Assembly: GCF_014207985.1 (NCBI RefSeq)
Contig: NZ_JACHMI010000001.1
Location: 3,207,001-3,271,000, forward strand
Source of the DNA: Nonomuraea rubra
Lineage (GTDB): Bacteria; Actinomycetota; Actinomycetes; Streptosporangiales; Streptosporangiaceae
DNA: 64,000 nt
Reading direction: 5' to 3'
Below are positions 1 through 7,879 of this stretch, piece by piece (the first letter of the stretch is position 1; each line of letters opens with the position of its first letter). The notes below the pieces were generated by a model. That model worked only from the letters and a program-made list of their open reading frames with translations, was not told the DNA's origin and did no database searches. The position numbers were made by a program, and so were the translations under genes.

Positions 1-515
1 ACCTGTTCCTGGTGCTGCTCGCCCTCGCGCTGCTGTCCTGGTGGTACGTCTCCCGCTCCCGCTTCGGCGCGGGCCTGCGCGCCATCAGGGAGGACGAGGA
101 CAAGGCCGAGTCGCTGGGCGTGCCCACGGGGGCGTACAAGGTGGCGGCCTTCGCCCTGTCCGCCCTGTTCGTGGCCCTGGCCGGCGGGCTCTACGCGCTC
201 TGGTTCGGCAGCCTCGACCCGATCTTCGTCTTCTCGATCCTGATCGCCTCGTACATGGTGCTGATGAGCCTGCTCGGCGGCGTCAGGCACCTGTACGGGC
301 CGCTGCTCGGCGCGCTCATCGTGGCCCCGGCCGGCGAGTACTTCCTGATCGCGCTCGGCGAGACGCAGATCCACCTGACCGCGACGGGGCTGGTGCTGGT
401 GCTGGTCGTGCTGTTCATGCCGGACGGCATCCTGGCCCGCTTCACCCGCCGGCGGGCCGGGCCTTCGATCCCCGACGAGAGCGCCGACCAGAGACTCCAG
501 GGGGTGGCGCCATGA
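1..515 (+). CDS. livM: HAAT-type ABC importer permease (LivM-like), 5' end outside window
   Basis: This is the C-terminal part (about 170 residues, read from base 3) of a LivM-type permease of a branched-chain amino acid or related solute importer. The visible part has several hydrophobic membrane segments and the family loop containing RAIREDEDKAESLG, the EAA-like region that contacts the ATPases, followed by a tail ending FMPDGILARF. Its stop overlaps the next start (ATGA), so it is translated with livG and livF. The substrate cannot be read from sequence, since HAAT systems also carry amides, urea and aromatic acids. The substrate-binding protein and the LivH permease must lie to the left of the window. 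Confidence 0.9.
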   Translation, partial: LFLVLLALALLSWWYVSRSRFGAGLRAIREDEDKAESLGVPTGAYKVAAFALSALFVALAGGLYALWFGSLDPIFVFSILIASYMVLMSLLGGVRHLYGPLLGALIVAPAGEYFLIALGETQIHLTATGLVLVLVVLFMPDGILARFTRRRAGPSIPDESADQRLQGVAP

Positions 516-1243
516 GCTCCCTGCGGACGGAGGGGCTGACGAAGGCGTTCGGCGGCGTGCAGGCCGTCAGCGACGCCTCCGTCGAGCTGCTCGACGGGAA
601 GATCAACGGCCTGATCGGGCCGAACGGCTCAGGCAAGACCACGTTCTTCAACATCGTCACCGGCATGATCAGGCCGGACTCGGGCCGGGTCCTCTACCGC
701 GGCCGCGACATCACCCGGCACTCGCCGCACCGTATCGCGCACGCCGGCATCGGCCGCACCTTCCAGCTCTGCCGGATCTTCCCGCGCCTGACCGTGCTGG
801 AGAACATGCTGGTCGCGGTCCGCCGTACGCGGCTGCGCGAGCTGCTGGCCGGGCTGCGCGACACGGGCGAGGTCGAGCGGGCCCGCCACTGGCTGCGCCG
901 CATGGGCATCGAGCACCTGGAGGAGGCCGAGGCGCGCGACCTGTCGTACGGGCAGCAGAAGCTGCTCGAACTGGCCGCCGTGCTCATGGCCGAGCCGGAC
1001 CTGGTGCTGCTCGACGAGCCGGCCGGCGGGGTCAACCCGGCGCTGATCGACCGCATCGTGGCCCTCGTCCGCGACCTCAACGCGGAGGGCCGCACGTTCC
1101 TCGTCGTCGAGCACAACATGGACATGGTGATGGGCATGTGCGACCACGTGATCGTCTTCGACCGTGGCGCGCCCATCGCCGCCGGCCCGCCGGCCGTGAT
1201 CAGGGAGGATCCGCGCGTGCTGGAGGCGTATCTCGGTGTCTGA
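512..1243 (+). CDS. livG: HAAT-type ABC importer ATPase (LivG-like)
   Basis: This cytoplasmic ATPase of 243 residues powers the importer encoded upstream. Walker A is GPNGSGKT at residues 36-43, the signature is LSYGQQ near residue 150, and Walker B is LVLLDEP followed by the LivG-typical AGGVNP and a switch-region VVEHNMDMVM. The length is normal for LivG. I chose the ATG at 512 because it overlaps the livM stop by four bases and gives the usual N-terminus. Its own stop overlaps the livF start by eight bases. The gene is part of a translationally coupled livM-livG-livF run. Confidence 0.95.
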   Translation: MSSLRTEGLTKAFGGVQAVSDASVELLDGKINGLIGPNGSGKTTFFNIVTGMIRPDSGRVLYRGRDITRHSPHRIAHAGIGRTFQLCRIFPRLTVLENMLVAVRRTRLRELLAGLRDTGEVERARHWLRRMGIEHLEEAEARDLSYGQQKLLELAAVLMAEPDLVLLDEPAGGVNPALIDRIVALVRDLNAEGRTFLVVEHNMDMVMGMCDHVIVFDRGAPIAAGPPAVIREDPRVLEAYLGV

Positions 1244-1967
1244 GGTGGTGCTTTCCCTGGAGGACGTCGTGGCCGGCTACGGCAGGGCGGCCCCCGTGCT
1301 GCGCGGCCTGACCGTCACCGTCCGCGCCGGCGAGGTCGTCTGCCTCGTCGGCCCCAACGGCGCCGGCAAGTCCACCGCGCTCAAGGTCGCCAGCGGCCTG
1401 CTCGCCCCCCGCTCGGGCCGCGTCCTCCTGGCCGGCCGGGACGTGACGGGCCTGCCGCCGCAGCGCCTGCTCGGCCTCGGCCTGGCCCACGTCCTGCAGG
1501 GGCACAGCGTCTTCCGCGAGATGACGGTGGCCGAGAACGTCCGGCTCGGCGGCTTCACCGTACGCGACCAGGCCCGGCTGAACGCGCGCATCGCGGCGGT
1601 CAAGGAGTTGTTCCCCGTCGTGGGGGAGCGGTGGGGGAGCCTGGCGGGGCTGCTGTCGGGCGGGCAGCAGAAGCAGGTGGAGTTCGCGCGGGCGCTGATG
1701 CTGGAGCCGACGGTGGTGCTGCTGGACGAGCCGTCCATGGGGCTCGACCCGCGCAACACCTCGGTCGTCTTCGACCAGATCGACCTCATGCGCAGGACCG
1801 GGGTGGCGGTGCTGCTGGTGGAGCAGAACGCGCGCAGGGCGCTGGAGATGGCCGACCTGGGGTGCGTGCTCGACCTCGGCCGGGTGCACATCTCGGGTCC
1901 CGCCCGCGACCTGGCCGCCGACCCCCGGCTGGGACGCCTCTACCTGGGAGGCGCCCCGTCCACCTGA
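1236..1967 (+). CDS. livF: HAAT-type ABC importer ATPase (LivF-like)
   Basis: This is the second ATPase of the importer, 243 residues. It shows Walker A GPNGAGKST at residues 39-47, signature LSGGQQKQ, Walker B VVLLDEPSMGL and the LivF hallmark LLVEQNARRALEMAD near the C-terminus. The start is GTG and overlaps the livG stop. It is the last gene of the operon, and 153 bases of intergenic DNA separate it from the convergent cydB. That gap carries a 12-base perfect palindrome and an open stretch without a start codon that may be a fragment of a lost gene. Confidence 0.95.
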   Translation: MSEVVLSLEDVVAGYGRAAPVLRGLTVTVRAGEVVCLVGPNGAGKSTALKVASGLLAPRSGRVLLAGRDVTGLPPQRLLGLGLAHVLQGHSVFREMTVAENVRLGGFTVRDQARLNARIAAVKELFPVVGERWGSLAGLLSGGQQKQVEFARALMLEPTVVLLDEPSMGLDPRNTSVVFDQIDLMRRTGVAVLLVEQNARRALEMADLGCVLDLGRVHISGPARDLAADPRLGRLYLGGAPST

Positions 1968-2077
1968 CCGGCGTTCCCCCACGCCCCGGACGGCTGTACG
2001 GTGAGATCATCGACGCGACGGCACCGCTGGCCGAGCAGATCACCTCCGTGCGCCTGGACCTGGCGTGGCGGGAGCGG

Positions 2078-2089
2078 CCCCACGTGGGG
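2078..2089. other. Perfect 12-bp palindrome in the livF/cydB convergent gap
   Basis: CCCCACGTGGGG is a perfect palindrome with no loop. It lies between the convergent livF and cydB genes. The lack of a loop makes a strong RNA hairpin unlikely, so it may be a protein-binding site or chance. Nothing else convincing is seen in this gap. Confidence 0.3.
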
Positions 2090-2120
2090 GCGACCGTCGG
2101 TCCGCTGCCCTGACGTTCAC

Positions 2121-3002
2121 TCAGGAGCCGGCCACCAGCACGCGCTTCCTGAACACCCAGTACGTCCACCCCTGGTACACCAGCACGAACGGCAGCGCGA
2201 TCAGCCCGATCCAGGTCAGCATCCCCAGCGTGTACGACGCCGACGCCGCCTCCACCAGCGTCAGCCCCGGCAGCGGCCGGACCCGCAGCTCCATGAAGAC
2301 CGCCAGCGTGGCCAGCACGATCGAGGCCGCCGTGGCCGCGAAAGCCCAGCCCTCCCGGCGGCGCCAGATCAGGGCCGTGGCCGCCGCCAGGGCCGCCATG
2401 GAGACGAGGGCCGGGATGGTGCCGAGGCTCGACAGGGCGGCCACGGCCACCGGGATCGTCACGCCACCGGCGATCAGGGCGGCGACGCGGGCGCGGCGGC
2501 GTACCGGGCCGGTGGTCTTCAGCGCGAGGAACACCGCGCCGTGCAGGGCGCACACCGCCAGCGTGAACACGCCGCCCACGACGGCCGCGAGCGCGTTGTT
2601 GAACAGCAGGTCGGCGAAGACGGAGCCCCACAGGAACGCCGGCAGCGCGCTGCCCACCACGATGCCCAGGTCGCACCAGAGCGGGTTGTCCACCTTGCCG
2701 CGCCACTCCAGGCCCACGCCGCGCACGATGAGCCCGACCAGGATCAGCGTCACCGGCAGGTAGAAGGTGCTGAACACGCCCGCGTACCAGGCGGGGAAGG
2801 CGGCGAACATGGCGCCGACCGCGGTGATCAGCCACACCTCGTTGCCGTCCCACACCGGGCCGATGGTCTGCAGGCTGGCGCGCTGCTCGGTGGCGTTCCT
2901 GCTCACCAGGGGCGCCAGCATGCCGACGCCGAAGTCGAAGCCCTCCAGGACGAAGTAGCCGGTCCAGAGGAAGGCGATGATGGCGAACCACAACTCGATC
3001 AT
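2121..3002 (-). CDS. cydB: Cytochrome bd ubiquinol/menaquinol oxidase subunit II (CydB)
   Basis: CydB pairs with CydA to form the high-affinity cytochrome bd terminal oxidase in the cytoplasmic membrane. The N-terminus carries the family signature YFVLEGFDFGVG, followed by GPVWDGNEVWL, and the protein ends with the typical YQGWTYWVFRKRV. Hydrophobic segments run along the whole chain. At 293 residues it is shorter than the roughly 330-380 residues usual for the family; the loss appears to lie partly in the loop before the last membrane segment. It lies 13 bases after cydA on the same strand, with an AGGAG-type ribosome site just before its ATG. No cydDC assembly genes are seen nearby. Confidence 0.95.
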   Translation of the reverse strand: MIELWFAIIAFLWTGYFVLEGFDFGVGMLAPLVSRNATEQRASLQTIGPVWDGNEVWLITAVGAMFAAFPAWYAGVFSTFYLPVTLILVGLIVRGVGLEWRGKVDNPLWCDLGIVVGSALPAFLWGSVFADLLFNNALAAVVGGVFTLAVCALHGAVFLALKTTGPVRRRARVAALIAGGVTIPVAVAALSSLGTIPALVSMAALAAATALIWRRREGWAFAATAASIVLATLAVFMELRVRPLPGLTLVEAASASYTLGMLTWIGLIALPFVLVYQGWTYWVFRKRVLVAGS

Positions 3003-3015
3003 GGGGGAAAGCTCC

Positions 3016-4362
3016 TCAGTACATCAGGGACGGCTCGCGCGGCGCCTCGGCCGCCTGGACCGGCGCCTGCTCCTCGGCGCCCTTGCGGACGTGCCTGGCC
3101 AGCAGCACGGTCTCGGCCACCGCGAGGGCGCCGTACAGCAGCGTGAAGATCGTCAGGGACGTGGCCACCTCGGCGAGCGAGACGCCCGGGGACACGCTGG
3201 AGGCGGTGAGGAGCTCGCCCGCGACCGTCCACGGCTGGCGGCCGATCTCGCTGAGCAGCCAGCCGGCGATCACGGCGATCAGCGGGAGCGGCAGCGCGAG
3301 CAGCATCGCCCGCGAGAGCCACGCGGGGAACTCCCGCCTGCGGCGGGTCAGCCAGAGGCCGAGCACCGACAGGCCCACCGTGGCCAGGCCGAACACGATC
3401 ATCACGCGGAACGACCAGAAGACGACGGTGCCGTCCGGGCGGTAGTCGCCGGGGCCGAACTGCTGCTCGAAGCGCCGCTGCAGGTCCTCGGTGCCCTGGA
3501 CGGGCGCCTCGAGGTCGTTGGTGGACAGGAAGCTCAGCAGCTTCGGGATCTCGAGGCCGGGGACGACGCTGAACGCGGCGCCCTCGGTGTCGCGCTCCAG
3601 GCCCTCGGCGGCGGCCAGCTTCATGGGCTGCTGCTCGTACATGAGCTTGGCCGAGTGGTCGCCGGTGCCCGCGACGACCGCCCCCGCGATGGCCGTCATG
3701 ACCAGCGCGGCGCGCGCCGCGCGGCGCCACATCTCCGCGCGGGTGCGCAGCAGCCAGTAGCCGCACACCGCCAGCACGAAGCCGCCCGCCACCACGAACG
3801 AGCCCGCGATCACGTGCGGGACCTGGGCCAGCGCGGTGGAGTTGGTCAGCACCGCCCACAGGTCGGTCATCCTGGCCTTGCCGTCCACGACCTCGTAGCC
3901 GACGGGGTGCTTCATCCAGGCGTTCGCCGCGAGGATGAAGTAGGCCGACAGGTTGGACCCGATGGCCGCCGCCCAGATGGTCGCCAGGTGCACTCTCTTC
4001 GGCAGCCGGTCCCAGCCGAAGATCCACAATCCCAGGAACGTGGACTCCATGAAGAAGGCCAGCAGCGCCTCCATGGCCAGCGGCGCCCCGAAGACGTCGC
4101 CGACGAACGTGGAGTACTCGCTCCAGTTCATCCCGAACTGGAACTCCTGCACGATGCCGGTGACCACGCCCATGGCGAAATTGATCAGAAACAGCTTGCC
4201 GAAGAACTTCGTGAGCTTCAGGTACTGCTCGTTGCCGGTGCGGTGCCAGGCCGTCTGCAGGCCGGCCACGAAGATCCCGAGACCGATGGTCAAGGGCACG
4301 AACAGAAAGTGGTACACGGTGGTCACCCCGAACTGCCACCGTGCCAGGTCAAGTGCGTCCAT
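3016..4362 (-). CDS. cydA: Cytochrome bd ubiquinol/menaquinol oxidase subunit I (CydA)
   Basis: This is the haem-bearing subunit of cytochrome bd oxidase, 448 residues. The conserved N-terminal histidine (His18 in TTVYHFLF) corresponds to a haem ligand. The block FGMNWSEYS, the segment PHVIAGSF and the quinol-site region with EIGRQPW are all present. The moderate length indicates the short Q-loop type. The start has a GGGGAAG ribosome site. It is the first gene of cydAB, and its upstream 70 bases hold an elaborate palindromic element likely to control expression. The operon probably serves respiration at low oxygen or under inhibition of the main oxidases, which is known for the family and not shown here. 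Confidence 0.97.
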   Translation of the reverse strand: MDALDLARWQFGVTTVYHFLFVPLTIGLGIFVAGLQTAWHRTGNEQYLKLTKFFGKLFLINFAMGVVTGIVQEFQFGMNWSEYSTFVGDVFGAPLAMEALLAFFMESTFLGLWIFGWDRLPKRVHLATIWAAAIGSNLSAYFILAANAWMKHPVGYEVVDGKARMTDLWAVLTNSTALAQVPHVIAGSFVVAGGFVLAVCGYWLLRTRAEMWRRAARAALVMTAIAGAVVAGTGDHSAKLMYEQQPMKLAAAEGLERDTEGAAFSVVPGLEIPKLLSFLSTNDLEAPVQGTEDLQRRFEQQFGPGDYRPDGTVVFWSFRVMIVFGLATVGLSVLGLWLTRRRREFPAWLSRAMLLALPLPLIAVIAGWLLSEIGRQPWTVAGELLTASSVSPGVSLAEVATSLTIFTLLYGALAVAETVLLARHVRKGAEEQAPVQAAEAPREPSLMY

Positions 4363-4383
4363 CTTCCCCGTCGTCTCCCTGAG

Positions 4384-4433
4384 CTCTACACGCTGTAGTA
4401 CATCTACTCGTAGTAGTACTACAAGCTGTAGAG
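4384..4433 (-). promoter_or_regulatory. Nested palindromic operator region upstream of cydAB
   Basis: Fifty bases form an imperfect inverted repeat with 18-base arms (4384-4401 and 4416-4433, three mismatches). Each arm is itself a dyad CTACA-N3-TGTAG (4386-4398 and 4419-4431). A third dyad, CTAC-TC-GTAG (4404-4413), sits exactly at the centre. Dyad centres at 4392 and 4425 are 33 bp apart, about three helical turns. It begins 22 bp upstream of the cydA start and probably overlaps the promoter. TACA/TGTA dyads resemble BlaI/MecI-family operators. No Rex-type TTGTGAA-N6-TTCACAA site is visible. Confidence 0.65.
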
Positions 4434-4564
4434 CAATGCGATGCGAGCTTGGTCACATCGCCTGTGCTGGTTGCTCTACCGAGGATCGCGTGCGGGGGTG
4501 CCCGGGCGCGTCACCCGCCCGGCTGATCGCCGCGTACGCCGCGGGACGGACCCCTGTACGGGTC

Positions 4565-5425
4565 TCAGTGCGCTTGGGCTGCCGCCAGGTACGCCTGGAG
4601 GTCGCCCAGCTCGAAACCCCGGCGCTTGATCTTGTTCACCAGGATGCGGAAGTCCCTGGCCAGGTTCGGGCGGAAGTGCAGGAGCAGGATGTCGCCCGGG
4701 CGCAGCTTCTTGTCGGGCACCTGGTAGGCGATCTTGCCGCCCGGCTGGACGGTGGCGGTCCAGAGCAGCACGGCCGACAGGCCGCAGCTCCTGGCCGCCC
4801 TGAGCGTGTCGGTGTTGTAGTTGCCGAACGGGGGCCTGAACAGGGTGGGCCGCGTCCCTGTCTCCCGCTCGATCAGCTTCGAGGCGCCGCAGAGCTCGCG
4901 GCGCTGGGCGGGGTAGGCGAGCAGGCGGAGGTTCGGGTGGGTGAGGGTGTGGTTCTCGACGGGTACGCCGGCGTCGCGAAGCTGCCGGAAATATCCCCAT
5001 TTACCGGCGCCCACGTACCGGGCCGGGCCGCCCGACTCGTCCGGCGTGCCCCTGGCCTCGACGGCGTCGCGCATGGCGAAGGCGGTGATGGGGATGCGCT
5101 GGTCGCGTACCTGCCTGACGAAGCCGGGGTCCTGCTCCCAGCCGTCGTCGATGGTCAGGAAGACGACCTTGCGCTCGGTGGGGATCGAGCTGATCACCGG
5201 CGGGAGGCCGCCGGCGCGGGGGATCGGGCGCACCTCGCCCTTGCGGGGCTTGACCCCGGGCGGCCCCGCCGCCTCGGGGGTCTTCCTCCCGGGGTCCGCG
5301 GAAGAAGACGAAGGCGATGGCGAAGGCGATGGCGAAGGCGAGGTGGTCGAGGCGGTTCCGGCCGGGGCACAGGCCGCCAGTGCCAGCACGCACGCCACGC
5401 CGATCACCCGGTGTCCCCAGAACAT
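4565..5425 (-). CDS. Polysaccharide deacetylase family lipoprotein
   Basis: This is a predicted surface lipoprotein with a NodB-type carbohydrate esterase domain that would remove acetyl groups from a cell-wall or other glycan. A signal peptide ends in the lipobox LAAC (Cys19). A low-complexity Ser-Pro linker (residues about 29-42, encoded partly by a 12-bp repeat) leads to the catalytic domain. The metal and catalytic motifs are TIDDGW (residues 91-96), HTLTH and RPPFGNYN. I chose the start at 5425 because it gives a proper lipoprotein signal; the open frame continues upstream without one. It precedes cydAB on the same strand but is separated from it by 202 bp and the cyd control region. Confidence 0.88.
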   Translation of the reverse strand: MFWGHRVIGVACVLALAACAPAGTASTTSPSPSPSPSPSSSSADPGRKTPEAAGPPGVKPRKGEVRPIPRAGGLPPVISSIPTERKVVFLTIDDGWEQDPGFVRQVRDQRIPITAFAMRDAVEARGTPDESGGPARYVGAGKWGYFRQLRDAGVPVENHTLTHPNLRLLAYPAQRRELCGASKLIERETGTRPTLFRPPFGNYNTDTLRAARSCGLSAVLLWTATVQPGGKIAYQVPDKKLRPGDILLLHFRPNLARDFRILVNKIKRRGFELGDLQAYLAAAQAH

Positions 5426-5485
5426 GGGGCACCATCTTGCCAGCCTCTGTGAGGTGTTGCCCTTATCCACGCGCCTCGCGCTGCC

Positions 5486-5491
5486 TAGAGT
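5486..5491 (+). promoter_or_regulatory. -10 box of a leaderless promoter for coxG
   Basis: TAGAGT is followed by six bases and then the ATG, with no ribosome-binding site. This spacing places transcription start at or near the start codon. Confidence 0.5.
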
Positions 5492-5497
5492 GGCCGC

Positions 5498-6190
5498 ATG
5501 AAACTGGCGGGCAGTGCCGAGATCGGCGTGGACAGGCAGCGGGTGTGGGCGGCGCTCAGGGACCCGGCGGTGCTGGTGCGCACCCTTCCCGGGTGCGAGC
5601 GGCTGGAGGAGACGGGGCCCGACACGTACCGGATGACGATCAACGCGGGCGTGGGCTCGATCAAGGGCGTCTACCAGGGCGAGGTGGCGCTGTCCGACCC
5701 GCTGGAGCCCGAGAGCTTCACGCTCAAGGCCCGCGGGCAGGGCGCGCCGGGCACCGTGGACGCCACCGTCCTCGTACGGCTGAGCGACCTCGACGGCGGC
5801 ACCCGGGTGGACTACGACGCCGAGGCGGTGGTCGGCGGGATGATCGGCGGGGTGGGGCAGCGCATGCTCGGCTCCGTCGCCAAGCGGACGGCCGGTGACT
5901 TCTTCGCGGCCGTGGAGCAGCACCTGAGGACGTCGGTCCGGACCGCCGAGCCTGACCTGCCCGCGGGGCTCGGACTGCCCGCCGAGCCCGTGCCCGCCTC
6001 GGTGGAGACGCACCTCGTCCCCGAGGGCCGCCCGGCGCCCGGTGCCGTCTTCGAGCGGCCCGCGAAGGCGCGCACCGAGACGCGGCCGTGGGTGATGCTG
6101 GCGGCGTTCGGCATGGGGGCCGGGGTCGCGCTCGGCGGGGTCACCCTGGGCTGGCTGCTGGGCCGCGGGTCACGCCACCGCGGCGCATGA
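5498..6190 (+). CDS. CoxG-like SRPBCC protein (carbon monoxide dehydrogenase subunit G family)
   Basis: The first 150 or so residues match the CoxG/SRPBCC fold, with the N-terminal MKLAGSAEI and the family pattern of VW..LRDPAVLV.TLPGCE. In CO dehydrogenase operons CoxG helps anchor or mature the enzyme at the membrane. No coxLMS genes are present here, so the role is open; stand-alone copies are common in actinomycetes. The C-terminus has a hydrophobic segment (PWVMLAAFGMGAGVALGG onward) that would anchor it to the membrane, with the SRPBCC domain cytoplasmic. Total length is 230 residues. It is divergent from the deacetylase gene and has its own leaderless-type promoter. Confidence 0.85.
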   Translation: MKLAGSAEIGVDRQRVWAALRDPAVLVRTLPGCERLEETGPDTYRMTINAGVGSIKGVYQGEVALSDPLEPESFTLKARGQGAPGTVDATVLVRLSDLDGGTRVDYDAEAVVGGMIGGVGQRMLGSVAKRTAGDFFAAVEQHLRTSVRTAEPDLPAGLGLPAEPVPASVETHLVPEGRPAPGAVFERPAKARTETRPWVMLAAFGMGAGVALGGVTLGWLLGRGSRHRGA

Positions 6191-6234
6191 GGTTGATGGC
6201 CTCGGGGGCTCTCGCGGAAAAGGATCTCCCGGCG

Positions 6235-6240
6235 TAGCGT
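6235..6240 (+). promoter_or_regulatory. -10 box of a leaderless promoter for the gene at 6247
   Basis: TAGCGT is followed by six bases and the ATG at 6247. No Shine-Dalgarno sequence is seen. Confidence 0.5.
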
Positions 6241-6246
6241 GGCGGT

Positions 6247-7143
6247 ATGCGGCAGGCACATGCTGAAGACGCACGGACAGAGGCCAGGCGAGTCGTACGC
6301 AACCTCCTGGGCGAGGAGCGTCCGACGGCCGGGACGCTGATCGGCGACGTGCGTCCCGTGCTCGGTGACGAGCGTACGGACCGCACGCTGGAGCTGGCCC
6401 TCGGCGCCCAGCTCACCAGGCGCTCGGCCGAGCTGGCCGCCATCGCCGCGCTGCTGGTCGGCACCCGCGAGCTGGGCGAGGGCTGGTGGGCCAAGCCCAG
6501 GGGCGGCAAGCTGCCCGCGCCCGACGAGGTGGTGCGCACGGCGGTCGCCATCGAGCCGTGGACCGACCTGACCGCGCTGGAGATGCTGGCGGCCTGGATC
6601 TCCGACGACGCCGCCGACCAGATGTGGGGCGCACCCGTCGCGCAGGTGGACCTCAACTCCTGGCAGGCGGAGGACCGCTTCGGCCTGCCGCCTGGCGTCA
6701 AGCCCGGGCAGCGGCTCGTTGTGCACTTCGACGCCGGCGGGCGGCTCGACGCGGTCGTCGCCCGGCGGCCCGACGAGGAGCTGGGCTCCAACCTCGACTT
6801 CCAGTCGCTGCGCTACTCGCGGCCCGCCGAGGCGCAGTGGAGCTGGGGCGTCGCGGCGGGGCTCGGGCCGCACCGGCTGCCGGGGGAGAGCCCCGACCCG
6901 TACGCGCGCGAGGTGCCCGCCGAGGCCGTCGGCATCCTGATGACGTGGGCGACGCGTCACGGCGCCTCCGCCGAGCAGCTGGGCGAGCGGTGGAGGACGG
7001 TGGGCGACGTGGTGGCGGCCATCGAGCGGGTCGACTGGATGTGGCGCAGCGGCGAGTGGTTCGGCTGGTGGCGGGGCGCCTCCGCGCTGGTGGACGACTC
7101 GGCGTACCTGCCGTACCGGCTGGAGGAGCTGGCGGCGGGCTAG
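6247..7143 (+). CDS. Hypothetical protein, 298 residues
   Basis: I do not recognise this protein. It is soluble-looking, without signal peptide or membrane segment. The N-terminal half is helical and rich in Ala, Arg and Glu. The middle and C-terminal parts are rich in tryptophan (GEGWWAKPRG, DWMWRSGEWFGWWRG), which could mean a ligand- or polymer-contacting surface. Codon use and third-position GC match its neighbours, so it is a real gene. It stands 41 bp before a DsbA-like gene on the same strand and has its own leaderless-type promoter. No catalytic motif is evident. Confidence 0.8.
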   Translation: MRQAHAEDARTEARRVVRNLLGEERPTAGTLIGDVRPVLGDERTDRTLELALGAQLTRRSAELAAIAALLVGTRELGEGWWAKPRGGKLPAPDEVVRTAVAIEPWTDLTALEMLAAWISDDAADQMWGAPVAQVDLNSWQAEDRFGLPPGVKPGQRLVVHFDAGGRLDAVVARRPDEELGSNLDFQSLRYSRPAEAQWSWGVAAGLGPHRLPGESPDPYAREVPAEAVGILMTWATRHGASAEQLGERWRTVGDVVAAIERVDWMWRSGEWFGWWRGASALVDDSAYLPYRLEELAAG

Positions 7144-7184
7144 GGGCCGGAATCCCGGCGGGCGCGATCGGGTTGTCCCCGGGT

Positions 7185-7853
7185 ATGAAGGTCGAGATTT
7201 TTTCGGATGTCGTGTGCCCCTGGTGTTACATCGGGCATGTCCGGTTCGCCAGGGCCGCCGAGCGGTTCCGGGCCAAGGGTGGCTCCATCGAGGTGACGAT
7301 GCGGCCGTTCCAGCTCAACCCGGACGCCCCGTCCGACGGCGAGCCGCTGATCCCGGCGCTGGAGCGCAAGTTCGGCCCGAACGCCGGCCAGATGGTCGAG
7401 CGGGTGGTCGGCGCCGCCGCCGCCGAGGGGCTGGAGCTGCACTACGACAAGGCCGTCAACGCCGCCACGTTCGAGGCGCACCGCCTGATCGAGGTCGCCA
7501 CCCGGCAGGGGCTCGGCAAGGAGATGACCGAGCGGCTCTTCAGGGCGTACTTCAGCGAAGGGCTGAACGTGGCCGACCCCGGCGTGCTGGGCGAGCTGGC
7601 GGCCGAGGTGGGCGTGGCCGACTCCGGCGAGGGCGCGCAGGAGGTGCGCGAGCAGCTCGCCAGGGCGCGCTCGCTGGGCATCTCCGGCGTGCCGCTGTTC
7701 CTGTTCGAGGGCAAGTTCGCCGTGTCGGGCGCGCAGCCGGAGGAAGCCTTCGTCTCCGCCATCGACGAGGTGGCCGAGCGGACCGGGCAGACGCCGATCA
7801 CCCCGCTCGGGACGCCGGGCGACGGGTGCGACGACGGGTACTGCGCCGTCTGA
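7185..7853 (+). CDS. DsbA family oxidoreductase (FrnE-like)
   Basis: This 222-residue protein belongs to the FrnE-type DsbA family: a thioredoxin fold with a helical insertion. The redox motif CPWC occupies residues 11-14 in VVCPWCYIGH, and the cis-proline region reads GISGVPLFLF. There is no signal peptide, so it should act in the cytoplasm as a disulfide oxidoreductase or isomerase, consistent with the FrnE group. The extreme C-terminus holds two further cysteines (GDGCDDGYCAV), a tail often seen in this group. The frame is open further upstream, but the ATG at 7185 matches the family start exactly. Confidence 0.92.
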   Translation: MKVEIFSDVVCPWCYIGHVRFARAAERFRAKGGSIEVTMRPFQLNPDAPSDGEPLIPALERKFGPNAGQMVERVVGAAAAEGLELHYDKAVNAATFEAHRLIEVATRQGLGKEMTERLFRAYFSEGLNVADPGVLGELAAEVGVADSGEGAQEVREQLARARSLGISGVPLFLFEGKFAVSGAQPEEAFVSAIDEVAERTGQTPITPLGTPGDGCDDGYCAV

Positions 7854-7867
7854 GCCGGGCGTGGTGG

Positions 7868-7873
7868 GAGAAT
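7868..7873 (+). promoter_or_regulatory. Candidate -10 box for marR
   Basis: GAGAAT lies six bases before the GTG start of the MarR gene, giving a leaderless arrangement. It is weaker than the TAGNGT boxes elsewhere. Confidence 0.35.
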
Positions 7874-7879
7874 CACAGG

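Noticed and set aside
1968..2113. Open stretch after livF with protein-like residues (LYGEIIDATAPLAEQITSVR)
   Set aside because: It has no start codon in frame and no ribosome site. It may be the tail of a lost gene, but the evidence is too weak to annotate.
4441..4629. Short open frame between cydA and the deacetylase
   Set aside because: It overlaps the cyd control region and the end of the deacetylase, with Arg/Gly/Pro-rich composition.
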